Shown piece after piece: positions 25,661 through 38,691 of a stretch of 64,000 nucleotides of DNA; positions within the stretch are counted from its first letter, which is position 1, and each line of letters opens with the position of its first letter. The translations under genes were made by a program, and so were the position numbers. Below the pieces are notes generated by a model, which saw only the letters and a program-made list of their open reading frames with translations, was not told the DNA's origin and made no database searches. The stretch is from Erythrophleum ivorense (lineage: Eukaryota; Streptophyta; Magnoliopsida; Fabales; Fabaceae): the NCBI GenBank assembly GCA_026724425.1, contig JAIUCV010000280.1, forward strand, positions 310,001 to 374,000. The letters are read 5' to 3'.

Positions 25661-27775
25661 AAGTTCATTGATTAACTATTTCTCCTTATGTATATTGTAG
25701 GAGATCTTGAAAGGCTTATATTAATGCGGTAGAGAATTTAGGATGTAGTATACAAGAAAAGACTTAGATTTATCAACCTTGAGTGTTTTCAATTGAGTCA
25801 TTATATCTCTCATATACATGATGTGACCCCTTATACTAGTGAGCCTAATAGATGATAACCTCGTCATTAGGATGCTTGCCAAAGCTTTATCCAAGGATTC
25901 AAACTGTTCATCAATAATTTTGAGTAAGCTTCAAATGTTTTGATGCTCTTTGACAAACCCATGAACACTAGCAAATATTTTAATTTTGATATACATCATG
26001 CTGAGGTGATTTGATCGCTCCCAGTATTCATAAAGGGTTATTGTAGATGCATTGTTAATGTCCATAGATTTAGGAGGTTCATTCTTTATGTTTGCATCAT
26101 TAACATCCATCTACCCCAATTGGAGAAGAATTTTTTCTTTTCAAATCTTATAATTATCATTAGTCAATTTAAGAACTTGAAAGTCAAAGATATTTAAGAC
26201 TTGAAAAGCTGCACAATGATAAAACTAGCAAATTATATCTCCTATCTTAATTCGTATGGGCAAATTAAGGCAATGGAAAATTCACTATCCTACCTTAATT
26301 AATCATGTAATATGATAACATTTTGATGGATGATGGTTATCATATTAAATATGATTAATTACAATTTGATATCATTTTTCTTTGTATGCTTTTGAATTTA
26401 ACTTTTAATAATTAAATACTTAATGTACGAATTTTTCAAGAATAATTAAAGGTACTGTGGCTAAATCCTAATTAATCTAAAATTCATATAGACCACTTGA
26501 CATCTTAAATGCTTGAATATAGCCAAACATAAATATATAAATAAGCATATCATAATGATAATTAAATAATTGATTAATTAATCAACTAACCTAAATGTGA
26601 TTAATTAATTAGAATTCTCCTAATTAATTTAATCTCGATGTTCCAAAATAATGCCTAAAATTAATATCCAAATGTTAGGCATAAAGTAAATGGCACCATA
26701 ATTTATATAAGAATTTTGGACAAAGGTTTCTTAAAAATACTGTCCAAAAACTTAATTCTATAAATTTGCCCATATTAAAATATTTATTAAAAGGACCTTT
26801 ATTAGTAATTTATATTAACACATTAGGCCCACAATTTTGTTGGTTCAAAAAAAATAAATTAGCACCAATATACAAATTTGCACAAAATTTGGGCCGAAAA
26901 CTAAATCCAAAATAGTAAAATAACCTAATGAAAGTATTAGTAGAAATATGCTTTCAATTATTATTGGCCTGCATCTTGAATTCATTGAATATAACTCTAA
27001 ATTTGCCCTTTTTTTTTTCTTTTAATATGTTATTGGTAGACAATGACCTTAGTCCTTAGCCAATAGAACGATGAGCCATATTTTCATAATTAGAACTTCA
27101 TTATTAATTGGTCCCACAAATAAAGGTCATAAAACCAAAAAATGGAAGCATGCCTAAAATGATATTTGCAAATTATCATTGGCTCCACGTCTAAAATTGG
27201 CCAATAAAACACATCCAATCCAAATAGCCATGGACCCAATTTAGATTTTTTTTTTTCATTTAATAAGTCTAAGTTTTTTAATATTCTATAAACCAAATAG
27301 GGTAGCTTAGCATTTAAGAGTAGAGGACAAAAGCCCACCAAATAGCATAATATATATAGTGTCTAGAAGTATAGCTTAAAAACTTAAGAAGCTTATAATT
27401 GAAAGGCCTAAAAACCTTATCAATCCTGATGGTGCATTTAGCTTAAATGAAATGGTGCACTTTCACAACATGTCAGGCAATTGGGAGCAGCCACACAACA
27501 TGCCATATAGGTCATCATCAACCTCACGTCAAATCAACATGACTCAAGTTAACCTATTTTCAAACCCACATGAAAACCCAACTAAATCTTACATTTTACA
27601 GCACCTCTTAGGATGGTTGAAAACTCAAAACTAATCAGAATTTTATAGGCAAGTGATTCACAGTGTTAAAACCATGAAAAATTTCTTAGAAGATGCAACC
27701 AAGTTTTTACAAAAAAACTCGAAAATGCAGTAACATAGAGATATTCGACATGGCAAGACAGAAGCTCTAAGTAAT

Positions 27776-27789
27776 GCTCTGATACCAAA
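27776..27789 (-). other. Retrotransposon primer-binding site
   Basis: TTTGGTATCAGAGC on the minus strand directly abuts the 5' LTR. It is complementary to the 3' end of initiator methionine tRNA, as in most plant copia elements. This fixes the orientation of the element. Confidence 0.9.
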
Positions 27790-28159
27790 CCAAAACAGTG
27801 AAAGCTAATGGATATATAAGAAACCATAAATGAAATCCGAATGAATCAGAATGCAGAAGTGTACCTTTAACCCTTGCTATGCGGATTTGAATGTGATGCT
27901 GCTATTAAACTAGCACAAAGTCTGTTATGCTTGAAATGATGGTGTATAATTTTCTAAATGTTTTTCATGGCATCACCAAGCCTAGGGACCCTTGTAATTA
28001 TATACATATGATGGAGGCTTCTTCCCATCAAAGAAACTGGACAAGTGAGTGGTTGTTGGAGCATAAAACATGGTTCCCATTTTTATGGATCACAACCAGA
28101 GATGTTGTTGCCAACGAAATTTAACATTAGTTAATTACCAACATTCACAAACAACTATA
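27790..28159 (-). repeat. 5' LTR of the 21.5-28.2 kb copia element
   Basis: Partner of 21520-21884. Its minus-strand start is TATAG rather than the expected TGTAG seen in the 3' copy, so the terminal TG has mutated. The other terminus, next to the primer site, is also diverged. Confidence 0.85.
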
Positions 28160-29880
28160 AGGCTTCCTTTTATTTATACAAGAGCGGTTAAAATGAAGGG
28201 ACTAGAATAGAGAGTATTAGTTTATTAACCTAACCAAATGTGAAAAATATACTCTAGTTGCACTAAAATCATGTTTTGGTTTTTCAAGATTTTTCATGGG
28301 CTACAAGATTTTCACCTCATTTTTCACTTTATTTTACTAGATTTTCACTTCAGCAATGGAGATGAAGAACAAACAAGAGAGCTAAAGGGATTGAGTTGAA
28401 AGAGATGAAGTTTGGGAACGATGGAGAAGACACATAATGAACAAGAAAGCTAAAAGATTGAGTTGTGGGTTTTAAAATTGATCAATATGCCTTTCACTCA
28501 TGAGGTTCTCTATATATATTTCTAAGTTTAAAGAAATTGTATATATTTACACCTAACTATAATTATACATAAATAAATATACTTAGGTATAAGTAGTAGA
28601 CAAAAGTTATATTTGGTACTATTTTTTGGTACAAATTTTATCTTTTACTATTCATTTATATCTTTGACAATTCTTTTATTGTTTTGCAACAAAAGAATTT
28701 TTTATCCAACAACATTTAATCAAAAATTTTGTAACAGCCTTTTTCTTCTTGAATATCATATTAGTCAAAATTCAATTGATTTCCTCAGTTAGAAATTATG
28801 AATATTGTTATAATGTCCTCCTATGTTTCTACTCTTACATTATTTTTTTAATTTAAAAACATTTTAATCATTTAACATTACTTACTTTCCATTCCATCAT
28901 TATTTTTATTCTACCAAACAAATAAAGAAAAAAACATTCTCTTTTCTTTTCTTATCATATCAAATGCAATTAATTCAATTTAATATTCCCTTTCTATTTC
29001 TACGGACAAAAATTTTATATACCAAATGAGGTTAACGTTTAAGCTTCCATTTTTGCTTTGTTAATGATGCAGTCACCAATACAAGACAAAAAAGAGAAGT
29101 AAAGTGTCCTATTTTGAAATCATGCAAGGACACAATAAAGAAGGAAATGGATTAGAGAATTTGATCATGACTGCTAAATGATACAGTCCGCTTGGTTTTA
29201 ATAATAAAAAGAATAAGACCATGAAATATATCCAAATTCCTGTACATATACTAACATACGAAATATCACTCAAAAATCGTCAAACTGCATCCATTCATCC
29301 TCTAGCTTGACAACAATTTCGTGTCAAAAGATCAACGAACAATTACAAACAAGGCTGGCCTTTATCCCAAGTTCTTTCCTAAATGCTGCTCCACCTTCCT
29401 CCCAATGTTTTTCAGTTCGCCTGAGGTGTCATCTCTCTGTTAGGCATACAATGTCATTGAAGATGGTTTATTAATCATTAAAAAGGACTTTTTTTTGGGG
29501 GGGGGGGGGGTACCAGACAAAAATTAACATATTTCCTCTCTTTTTCACAGAACATCACAAGTCGCAACAAAGGAGTCAATTATGATATAAGAGTAGGAAT
29601 ATTAGAAAGTAATTGGATTTTACGTAAAAGCTACTCAGTCAGAGCCGCAAAAGAAACCTGAAAGTCACAGTGCCATGCAGCCAGCATGAACATGGCACCT
29701 TCAGCACCAAAGCCAAAGATCAACTTACTTTATGGAGTACTATATACAAATTCAAACAACAGCCATGAAGTTGCAAAAGGTTAAAGGGCAAAGCCTCTAG
29801 TCGTAAAATATCTACTAGGTCCTGTCCTCCAATATGCATTATAAAACTGCGTCATAAACTTGTAATTACCTTTTACAACC
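28160..29880. other. AT-rich intergenic DNA, no gene seen
   Basis: Holds the inverted-repeat partner at about 28345-28415 and a T8-G14 run at 29489-29510 (G from 29497). The frames present are short and have no recognisable domain. Confidence 0.6.
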
Positions 29881-29894
29881 AATCGATGGAACTC

Positions 29895-30110
29895 CCAGTT
29901 GCTGCCAGAAGATCAAGACCTTTCAGCTTATTTGATAGGAACTATGAAAAGGAAAGATTTACTAAGGATGGTAAGATATGAAGCAGAAGTCCGAGATGTA
30001 TTAGTGCCAGTTGCTGCCAGAAGATCAAGACCTTTCAGCTTTTTTAATAGGAACGATGAAAAGGAAAGATTTAGTGAAATACGAAGCAAAAGTCTCAGAT
30101 GAATTAGTGA
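29895..30110 (+). repeat. Tandem duplication, 112-bp unit, downstream of the SWIM gene
   Basis: Both units start CCAGTTGCTGCCAGAAGATC (29895 and 30007) and share GACCTTTCAGCTT, ATAGGAAC and ATGAAAAGGAAAGATTTA. They then diverge slightly, with a short deletion in the second. The 67-codon frame that spans both units is a by-product of the repeat. It may lie in or just past the 3' untranslated region of the minus-strand gene ending at 30836. Confidence 0.88.
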
Positions 30111-30835
30111 GATAAATCACAATAGTCTGAAAATTAATTGCTTACACTTTCTGTGTGGTGGTCAGATTTATGAATGATCCCTTGAAGTCTTTATGCACAA
30201 CGTGTGCAAACCTGCTTAAATTCAGCATGTCCAGGGGCCAGAATAGAGAAAATTTGGGGCGACTTTATTACTAGGATCCTTATATTGCTTCCCTTTCCAT
30301 TTCTTTTGACATCCTGGAGCTCCCCCACATCCCTAATCAGTGAAGCATGTGCCATAAAGCATCTGTGAGACAGTAGCCTCGGACACGCTATCATAAGGCA
30401 CCTCAAACTTCCTAAAGCCTCAGATATAACCATAGATCAGAATCCACATTCACTGCAATTGGAAGGTCAAGAACATTTAGCTTACTTGAAAGGAGCACCA
30501 ATGCACAAGGAAAAGGAAAAAAAAAAAAGGATGCTGAAATGAAGAAAAACAAACCGCACAAATCCCACCCCACCAAAAAAAAAAACCTTGGTGGAATATT
30601 GAACAGTGTAGGTAGTACTGCATAGAATTCACTTATGCAGGCAGAACGGTGTGGTTTCATGAAATGAATAATTGTGCTACCACTTTAAAAAGCAAAGGGT
30701 ATCCTTTTAAACTCATGCAAGGTTAATTGTTCAAGGAACAAGAAGCAGCTTCCAACCGTTGCTGGATTACCATATGCATAAGAAAATCAACTTTACCTCA
30801 AACATAGCCTCCTTTTTTTTTTTCAGATGGGCCAA

Positions 30836-33800
30836 TCAGTGCAGGTGCTGAAAAAGCAGAGAATTTTCTGCCATTTGAGAACTCAAATCAGGTGGTAAAG
30901 GCTGGAGTAATCCATTGTTAGATAAGTCTTCCAAGGATTTAATATCTTGTTGCAAACGAGCCACATGCAGAATGGTGTGATCAAGAACTAAAGGATCATC
31001 AGGGGGATTATGGAGAAGGTTAAGTAAAGCCTGTTTATAAACTTGAGCAGACAATAATGGCCTTGCAACCTGCCGAGTTCTACAGAAAGTTGCCACTTTG
31101 ATGATGTGTTTACAGAGATTTCCCAACCTAGACCAGGGACAATCACAAAGTGAAAATTCTGAACCAGGGTTCCAAACTGTATACACCAAGCTTCTGTCTG
31201 TCTGCGATATGACTTTTGCAAGATGGAGATTTTGATCATCCAATATTACATCAACATCTGGAATATGGAGAGCATGATACCAAGCATTGGAGGAGAAATA
31301 ATTGTCCCGTAGATTCTCAAAATACTCGGTCTCTAAATTGTACTGGTCTAGCCAGTATAAGGAGTGAAATTCAGTAGTTAAAATGTGGATTAACCAGTCA
31401 ATTCTTGACCAGAAATTAGCATAATGCTCCTTCAAAAGCCTGGATTTTAGTCTTAGGTGATAGGTTTCTATTGCAGCATATGGGTCTGGAGTTGTTACAG
31501 GGAGTGACTTTATGCCATTAATCCACATATCTGCAAGACAGAGCACAGAAACATAATTGTTTCAGACAGTCTTAATGCTTGGGATGTTTGGGGATTGGAT
31601 GCTATTTGATATTTATATCTAAGGCATATAGCCAAATGTAGAAATGCTTGTGTAAATGCTGCCTGCCAGACATTAATACACACTCCCTGGGATGGGACCG
31701 AGAATGAAATAACTTGGACATAAGAGTTAAATAATAGAATGGAGAATGAGATGATAATTATTGTGAATTTATGAGTTAGGATTTCATTTCCTATTTTATA
31801 TTTGGACTTCCAAGTTCTAATTTTGGATTATTTGTCCCACTAGATTTGGCTTCTTCAAGTCACCTACGTAATTGTTTATTATCTATCTTAAGGTTTCAGT
31901 TTTGCTATTCAAATTGATTAATACTAAATTGGGGGTGTTTTCAATTTCCCTTGGCTTCCTCCTTCATACTGAAAATCACAAAATGGTCAGAGAAAGAATG
32001 ATTATGATGAAAGCTAACTAAGGTCCCTTCTATCTTTCGGGGCAAGAGCATATATATCTACAATATATACAAAATTAACCAACACTTGAAAAATACCTAT
32101 ATTTGATAGCCAATGGCTCTTGAAATAGTCTATGAAGCCACACTGATCAACAAAAATTTGCATAAACTCTTCAACAGCATCTACAGCACTAGGCCCACAT
32201 CTTGTACAGTACAAAATCCTGCCCAAGTGCCTAAACATCTCATGTTGTACCTCAAAGTTGCAGCATTTCTTCTGAAGCCTTTTTATCCAAGCACGGCGAA
32301 CATGCCAGGTGCATAATAGGATGCGACACTGAAAAGCCTCCCTGCAATAAGCATAATCTCACTCCAGTTGCTTTTGAGACCCTCCCCAAAAGGAGGAGAT
32401 GAAGAAGTGGAATGGAACTGAAAAGAACTGCAGTGATGTCTTTACCTCATGATAGAAAAGTCAAAGGATGGATTATCCAACAAAATGGCATTAGGCTTCC
32501 ATCTGGGGTCCTTGGTTCTTATTCTTTCACTTAGCAAGCCAATCCATTTATGAATATCTTTACTGACTAAGGATGAGGTGATAATCCAAGCAACTGGAAT
32601 CGCATTTTGGGATGTATCGAAAACAAGTAAAGAACAAAGGGGACACTGTCAAGGACAAAAAAGAAAAACATATGTTTTGATATCCTCTATTCCATAATAA
32701 TCCTTGAAATTTATATATCATTCTGCTGACGATTAATTTTGTATCATACCATAAGCCAGCTTATTGCCAACGGTCTAGACAGTTTATAACATATGTATCT
32801 CCCTAAAAATGCTTTTCCCCTTGAAACTCAATGTAAATATACAAAGCATTGTTAACTTTATGTCCATATAAATGAATAGAGCATTACAAAAACAAGATGC
32901 AATACCTTAAGCTTCTTTGAGCCAAATGCTGAATGAAATGAGATAAAACTATTGTGTCCATAATGAAGCATTTGTTGCAGCTGCCAATCTGTCTGTATTC
33001 CCAAAACAAATGGTTGTGAACCTGAGTTGTCTTGGAAGTAGAAAATATGCTTCTGATGGCGTTGGACCCATATCCTTACACTGCATTCATCATTTTCCTG
33101 CAGTTCATGTGAAGAATTACGAATAATCCTTTCCATGTTACGCACATCATTTCGAGTGAGAAAATCATCACGATTATGGGGTCCACCTTGCTTCTGCATC
33201 ACCTCCGTGTGATGCTGTACTATATTGTCCAAAGATATTCCAACATAAAGCATAGACATCACTTTCTGGCGTAACTCATCTGAAATTCGTGGAGCATACA
33301 TTGCTCTTGTTCCTACTGCATTTCTGTCAAGTATCCCATGACAAGGTGCCCCTGTTTTGTCCACGTGTCTTCTTTGATTATATATGATGAGGGCAAGCAG
33401 GGGTCGCATATATAATCTTTTAACAGTAAAATGGCAAAGGCAGCCTCTCATCATGTGACGCCTTCCTGGCCTGCTCCCCTTCCCTGAAGCAGGTTTGGTA
33501 TTTGTGCCATCCCCAATACCTGGTTCACTCTCTCGGTAGTCTTCAGGACCATAAGAACACCAATATCTAAAAGTCACCATATATAATTATCTCGTTGATT
33601 AGATAAACCCTTGAATATTTCAAAAGAGCTGGGAAGAAAATAGCATTTTACATAACATCAACAATGAACCTTTTTTCCCCAGAATGAACTCTTATCACAA
33701 TTCGGACAACTAAGCTTCAAAGCACATATATTTTGAAATGAAATATAGCCATCCAGTAAAAGGTTATAATCCAGCAGAGACCAAAACTATTATCTAGCAT

Positions 33801-34128
33801 ATGTTAATCAAAAGAGAAAGTCACCACCCAGTGATTTTAGGTCAAAGATATCTTACAATGTGTATTCAAGATATCCATCAACCCTTGGTTTAGAGATGCT
33901 CCCTTCAGGTCTCTTTCTTCTTGATTCTATGCGGAAGCTAGCAGGGCATTCTACATTGGAAGATTCTCCTTTTACAAAATCATCCACTCTCGCAAAAGGA
34001 ATCAAAGCAATATCATCCCCACCTTGGCGACCACCTTCTACTTTTACCCACTTTATATGAGCAGCAGAAAACTCAGGACAAGGGGGGTCTTGCACTGGAA
34101 GGTTTAGAATGTCCTCCATTCTTGGCAT
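30836..34128 (-). CDS. SWIM zinc-finger protein derived from a MULE transposase
   Basis: Coding exons are 34128-33857, 33566-32906, 32645-32446, 32341-32097 and 31530-30836. They join in frame to 690 residues with GT/AG introns. The start ATG lies directly after an acceptor; a non-coding leader exon sits upstream at about 34757-34960. Residues about 85-230 hold the amino-terminal region with a YWCSYGPED block. Residues about 290-420 are a MULE-transposase-like domain (FGSKKLK, CSLLVFD, IPVAWIITS, LLCTWHVRRAW). A SWIM finger follows with C588, C590, C599 and H601 (CxCx8CxH). The protein resembles single-copy plant SWIM proteins of the Arabidopsis At1g60560 type, as I recall that family. The usual aspartate before the SxFG motif is histidine here (FHSAFG), which suggests it does not transpose. 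Nuclear DNA binding is the likely but unproven role. Confidence 0.92.
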
Positions 34129-34756
34129 CTGCAAATCAAAATACATGTAAAAAAATAAAGCATCTAGGTATATTAATTAGCCTCATAAATTTTCCCATAA
34201 TACATGCATTATAATGGCATGTTTAATCCATGTAGACGATTCCACATAGTGAAAAAAAAGCTTGTTGTTGTTGTTGTACGTGCATTATAATTTACTGACA
34301 TCACAAGCACAACTGTCACATTCATAAAGGAGAAATGCAAATGCTTTTGTTTTTACTTAAGTAGCCTTTAATGCTTATCAGGTGCAATGACGCTGAACAA
34401 ATATACAAGCTAAAAAGAGAAAGACAAAGAAAACTGCATTGTCAAATACCCATGAAAGGTTTATATATGCATCGGTGTCTCCACTGCATGCATAATTTCT
34501 TCCCTTGAATTTTTAGTTCTCCAAAATGGAAACCAATCATTTACATTTTCCGGGTGCATACTACCCACTTAACAAGCTCATCGATCCCAAATTCCTAATC
34601 CCAGTGTTTATAAAAGTCAAACTATTTTGCAGTCAACCTTCAAAAAACCCACAAGCTACTGAAAAAGGCTTCATGATAAATGGTTTGGTATATTCCTCAT
34701 ACAACAGAAAAGCTTAACTTCCTCCCATCTTCCCTAAGTGAACGGAGCCTCCTTAC

Positions 34757-34960
34757 CTCCAGTGAAAGCGGTTCACCTGCTTGAGGATTCGGAGAAATTT
34801 TGGGGGAAAAAGAGAGAAATGAAGAATAAAAAGCTGCAGTGAGGAGGAGCACTAGAGGCTCACAGTAAATACAGAGGTGTGTCTATCTCCGACCACCTAC
34901 CGCTATTCGTCGACGAGAGCTACGAAAGGGAAATCAGAAACCGAACGACAGTCACCGCTC
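34757..34960 (-). promoter_or_regulatory. Non-coding leader exon and promoter-proximal region of the SWIM gene
   Basis: A donor (GGAG followed by GTAAGG) ends this exon at 34757. The 628-bp intron that follows ends at TTTGCAG just before the ATG at 34128. The exon is GC-richer than its surroundings. Its upstream limit is uncertain. No clear TATA box was seen. Confidence 0.55.
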
Positions 34961-35104
34961 CATGGTAAATGCTCAGCTCCAGATGGCATGAGGCTTATCT
35001 GCCCAACCCAACAGAATGTTGGGCCGCACTTCTTTAATGGCCTGCCTGTTCTGGCCCAATTCGAATTGTTTAATGTACTTCCTATTTATTGGAGAAAAAA
35101 TTAA

Positions 35105-36648
35105 TTAGTTAAGAAAGAGAATCTCCAATGTTAATGGTTAATACTGCAATTTTTGAGCCAAATGCTACAGTTAAAAATATTAATTGTCAAATCTTATAGT
35201 AGGAAAAGTAATGCATTCAAACACTATACTTTTAGGGAATTTGGTAGTAGTGGCATCGCCTTGTCCATTTTTTTTGTTTCTTGTTTTTAAATTTATGAAG
35301 AACTCTATGGTAGTTTGCTCATCTTAGATTTTATGAAACTTGGCCACAGTACCACTAAGTTCCTTATATTCCAAGTGCCTAGTTCAGTAAGTCTCATCTT
35401 CCCCTTTTCACCTATAATATCAGTAACAGTTGCAAAGTGAAGGTGTTGGGTTGAAGTGGAAGCAAGATACTCAGTTATGAAATACTCGGGGGAATGGGCC
35501 ACTGGGAAGAAACTCTAAACTTTGAAGTGATGACCTACTTTAACATCTGAAAAGTAATTTAATGGAAAAGACAAATAATAATATCTCTAAGGAAAAAATT
35601 TATATTCACTTTTTTATATTTTTATTATTAAATTTTTTAATCAAAACATGATAAGTTGTATAATTTTTTAATTAAAACATGATAAATATATAATTTTTAC
35701 AAATAGCATTATAATTTTTTAATTAAGTCATATATTTATTATTTTTGATTGAAAAATTTAATGATAAGAATATATAGAATTACACTTAAATTTAGTCCTT
35801 TCTATAATGGAGTGAGAGAATTTTTATTTCATTTTATTTTATTTTTGGATAAATTTAAAATTGTTCAGTTTTTAATGATTAATTTTAAAATAAACTAATA
35901 ATTTAATTCATAAAAATTACTTATTTTTTGATTTGATCTTTTAAAAATGAAATTCTTTAATTTAATTTTTTAAAATTTTGTTCGATCAAAATAGTTCATT
36001 GTTAAAAAAAATTTATCAATTGATGAACAAAAGATTCAGTTATAATATGAACCTGTATAAGTAGCATTTTCTCCTAAAATACTGCTATTTAATCAAAATT
36101 TTCTCAATTAATAATGTTATTTTTTAAACAATTTTATTTAAACATTGTCATTTTAAAGGAAAATATTATCTAAATATATTCAGATCATGAGTTAACAATC
36201 ACGTAACATCTTATTTATTAATTAAGAAAAATTTACCCAAAAATAAAAATTAGTTTGATTAGAAAAATATCTAAAAATTTAAAAAAATCAAAATAAAATC
36301 TGATAAGAGCAATAGGAACTTGGGGACACTACTATCAAATTTTCTATAAATTTAAAAACAAAAAAAATAAAAAAATTGAAAAACTTGGTGTTACTATCAT
36401 CAAATTTTATAAAAATATAATCTTTAAATGCAATTTTTTTATACCGTGAAATTTGACAGGTAATACTTTTTAACCGTAACATTTGACTCTATACCTCCTT
36501 CATACCTGTCAGTTGTCCTTTGTTAGTGTTAGGAAGAATCCACTTGGCTAGGCCGCTTGGGCCGTCACTTTCCGAAGCAGATTGATAGAGAAAGAAGGAA
36601 TAATTTGATGGCGTGTGTACGCGTATGTGTATGTGTGTGTGTGTGTGA

Positions 36649-36688
<40 letters not shown>

Positions 36689-38690
36689 GAATAATTGGTG
36701 AAAGCTTAGGGCATTATTTAAACAATAGTACGAACCAAAAGGATAGAAGGAAAGCCAAAAAGTCAGCTGCAAATTTCAAATAAACTACCACAAAATAAAT
36801 AAATAAACAAATAACAAGTTTATGATGATTTTTTCATTAAAATAAATAAATAAATGAGATCAAAGTACAAAATGCAAATAAACTATCAAAAGATAAATAA
36901 ATAAAAATAGCAAGTTAACGATAATGATGACGATTTTGTTTGTTTGTTTAATTAACACAAGTAAGTGACGTAAGTCAGAGTTTGAGCTTTTAATTAACAC
37001 TAATAATATAAGAGATGAATATGATATTAAGAGTTTGATTGGTATCTGGCATCTTCTTTTATTCCTTGCTTGCAAGATTTTGTATTTCTTTCCTAATAAA
37101 AGAAGTATTGTTTTTTATATTTGAAAGATACATGTTTTAATTATTTAGTCATTCAATTTTAAAAATATATTATGTAATTTTTCGACGATATATGTTTTAA
37201 ATTTTAAAATGTATGGTTTAATACTTTTAAACTTGCTACTCTTTGACCATTGAAACATGTATTAATAAGGATTAATAAGCAGTGAATCAAAAATTTTGAA
37301 AGATAAAATTGTATATTTAGATTTAAAGACTAAACAGTTTAAATATATATTTTTTAGAGACTAAATTATATCATTTTAAAATTATGACTAGATAATTAAG
37401 ACATTTGTTATGAGACTAAAAATTACATTTCCTCACAAAATAAAACAAAGATTGATTTGCAAAATTCTATGCTTAAATGACAAGAATGGCAATATTATAT
37501 ATCATGTGCCGTGTTAGTTCATAGAATCGCAGTTCATGTATTTTTTTTAACTAGTTGCTTTCCCTTTATAAGATGCAAGAAAATTCAAAAAATGTCGCAT
37601 GGATCCCATTAAAAAAATAAAAAAAAATAGTGTGTGAATATTGAATATACAGATATAAATAATATATAAACAATGCACCACACGTAATTCCCATAAAAGT
37701 TGCACAATAAACAGTTTATGAACAGTGTGGCTCTACACGGCGGTGTGTGTGTGTGTGTATTTCCAATGGCAACTTGTGATTAAAGGATGCTTCTTTACAA
37801 ATGTCAAATTCTTCCATTGAATTTGAGAGATGATGCATGCGCACATGTGGCTGTTACTTTTGTTGTTCAACTTCTTTCAACTTTAATTGGTTACCACTTC
37901 ATTACGAAAAGTCTAATTTAAGCAAGAGGATAGGTCATAAGATGTTTTAATAAAAAAAATATTAAATATATAATTGTTATGAACAAGTATATGATTAATT
38001 ATCATACGATTGAATTTTAAAAAAATTTACATTATTCATATTTTTATTAAAAATTTTATTGTAAAAATATAAAATATTATAATCAAGTGCAATCCATTTT
38101 ACAATGTTTTGTACTAATGTTTCTTTTTAAAAAATATATAGAGAGAGCATACCTTCTAAGTTCCCTCATTTCTTTATTTCATTTATAGAAATATTCCAAT
38201 AAAAAGAATACTTTTTAAAGATTGAGAAATTTGTGTCTCTATATATATATATAATATTAAAATTTTTTTGGTATATATTTTTTATGAAAAAAAAATTATA
38301 TAAAATTTTTTATATCCTTATCATTAGATTCTTCAATTAAAATATAATAAGTATATAATCTATTTTTTATTTCATAAAACTGTCATTAAACGGTGGTTAG
38401 GTGTATATATTAACTACTTTATAATAAATTTGATTTTTTATTAATCATGTAATTATTATTGATTTAACTTGAAAAGAAGAAAAAACTAATTGACTAAATT
38501 TAAGCAACAATATCTTGAATCAAAGGATAATGGGACCATATATTGTTTGGACCACCGCACTTAATCATCACTAGGAAGGAAGCTTTAGTTGGATTATGAC
38601 ACAAATGCTATTTATGATGCTATTTATGATGGTGTCTATGTTCAGCAACGTGGGTGGGTGCTTGAGCCAGTGGGAACAATGGGTCAATGG
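35105..38690. other. AT-rich intergenic DNA with MITE-like foldbacks, no gene seen
   Basis: Apparent foldbacks: about 35600-35800, where a stretch near TTATTAAATTTTTTAATCAAAA faces a reversed relative ending near GATTGAAAAATTTAATGATAA; and about 37131-37410, where TTAATTATTTAGTCAT faces ATGACTAGATAATTAA. These look like small non-autonomous DNA transposons, but target duplications were not resolved. No coding exon is supported. Confidence 0.5.
36612..36685. repeat. Compound (GT)n(TA)n microsatellite
   Basis: Imperfect GT repeats (36612-36652) run into about 16 TA repeats (to 36685). A second GT run is at about 37743-37760. Confidence 0.95.
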
Positions 38691-38691
38691 G

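Larger units (their letters stand above)
21520..28159 (-). mobile_element. Nearly full-length, decayed Ty1/copia retrotransposon
   Basis: About 6.6 kb, read on the minus strand. The 5' LTR is 27790-28159 and is followed directly by TTTGGTATCAGAGC, the methionine-tRNA primer site. Going down in coordinate, a gag CCHC knuckle (25.5-25.7 kb), GAG-pre-integrase (24.7-25.0 kb), RT (22.9-23.7 kb) and RNase H (22.57-22.87 kb) follow. A polypurine tract (AAGTGGGAGAA, about 21885-21898) and the 3' LTR (21520-21884) close the element. This integrase-before-RT order is diagnostic of copia. Stops and frameshifts break the polyprotein throughout, and the two LTRs differ at many sites, so it is old and inactive. 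No clean target-site duplication was found. Confidence 0.92.

Noticed and set aside
35305..35502. 65-codon minus-strand frame with gene-like composition
   Set aside because: No family recognised and no splice partners. It lies next to transposon-like AT-rich DNA, so it is left unannotated.
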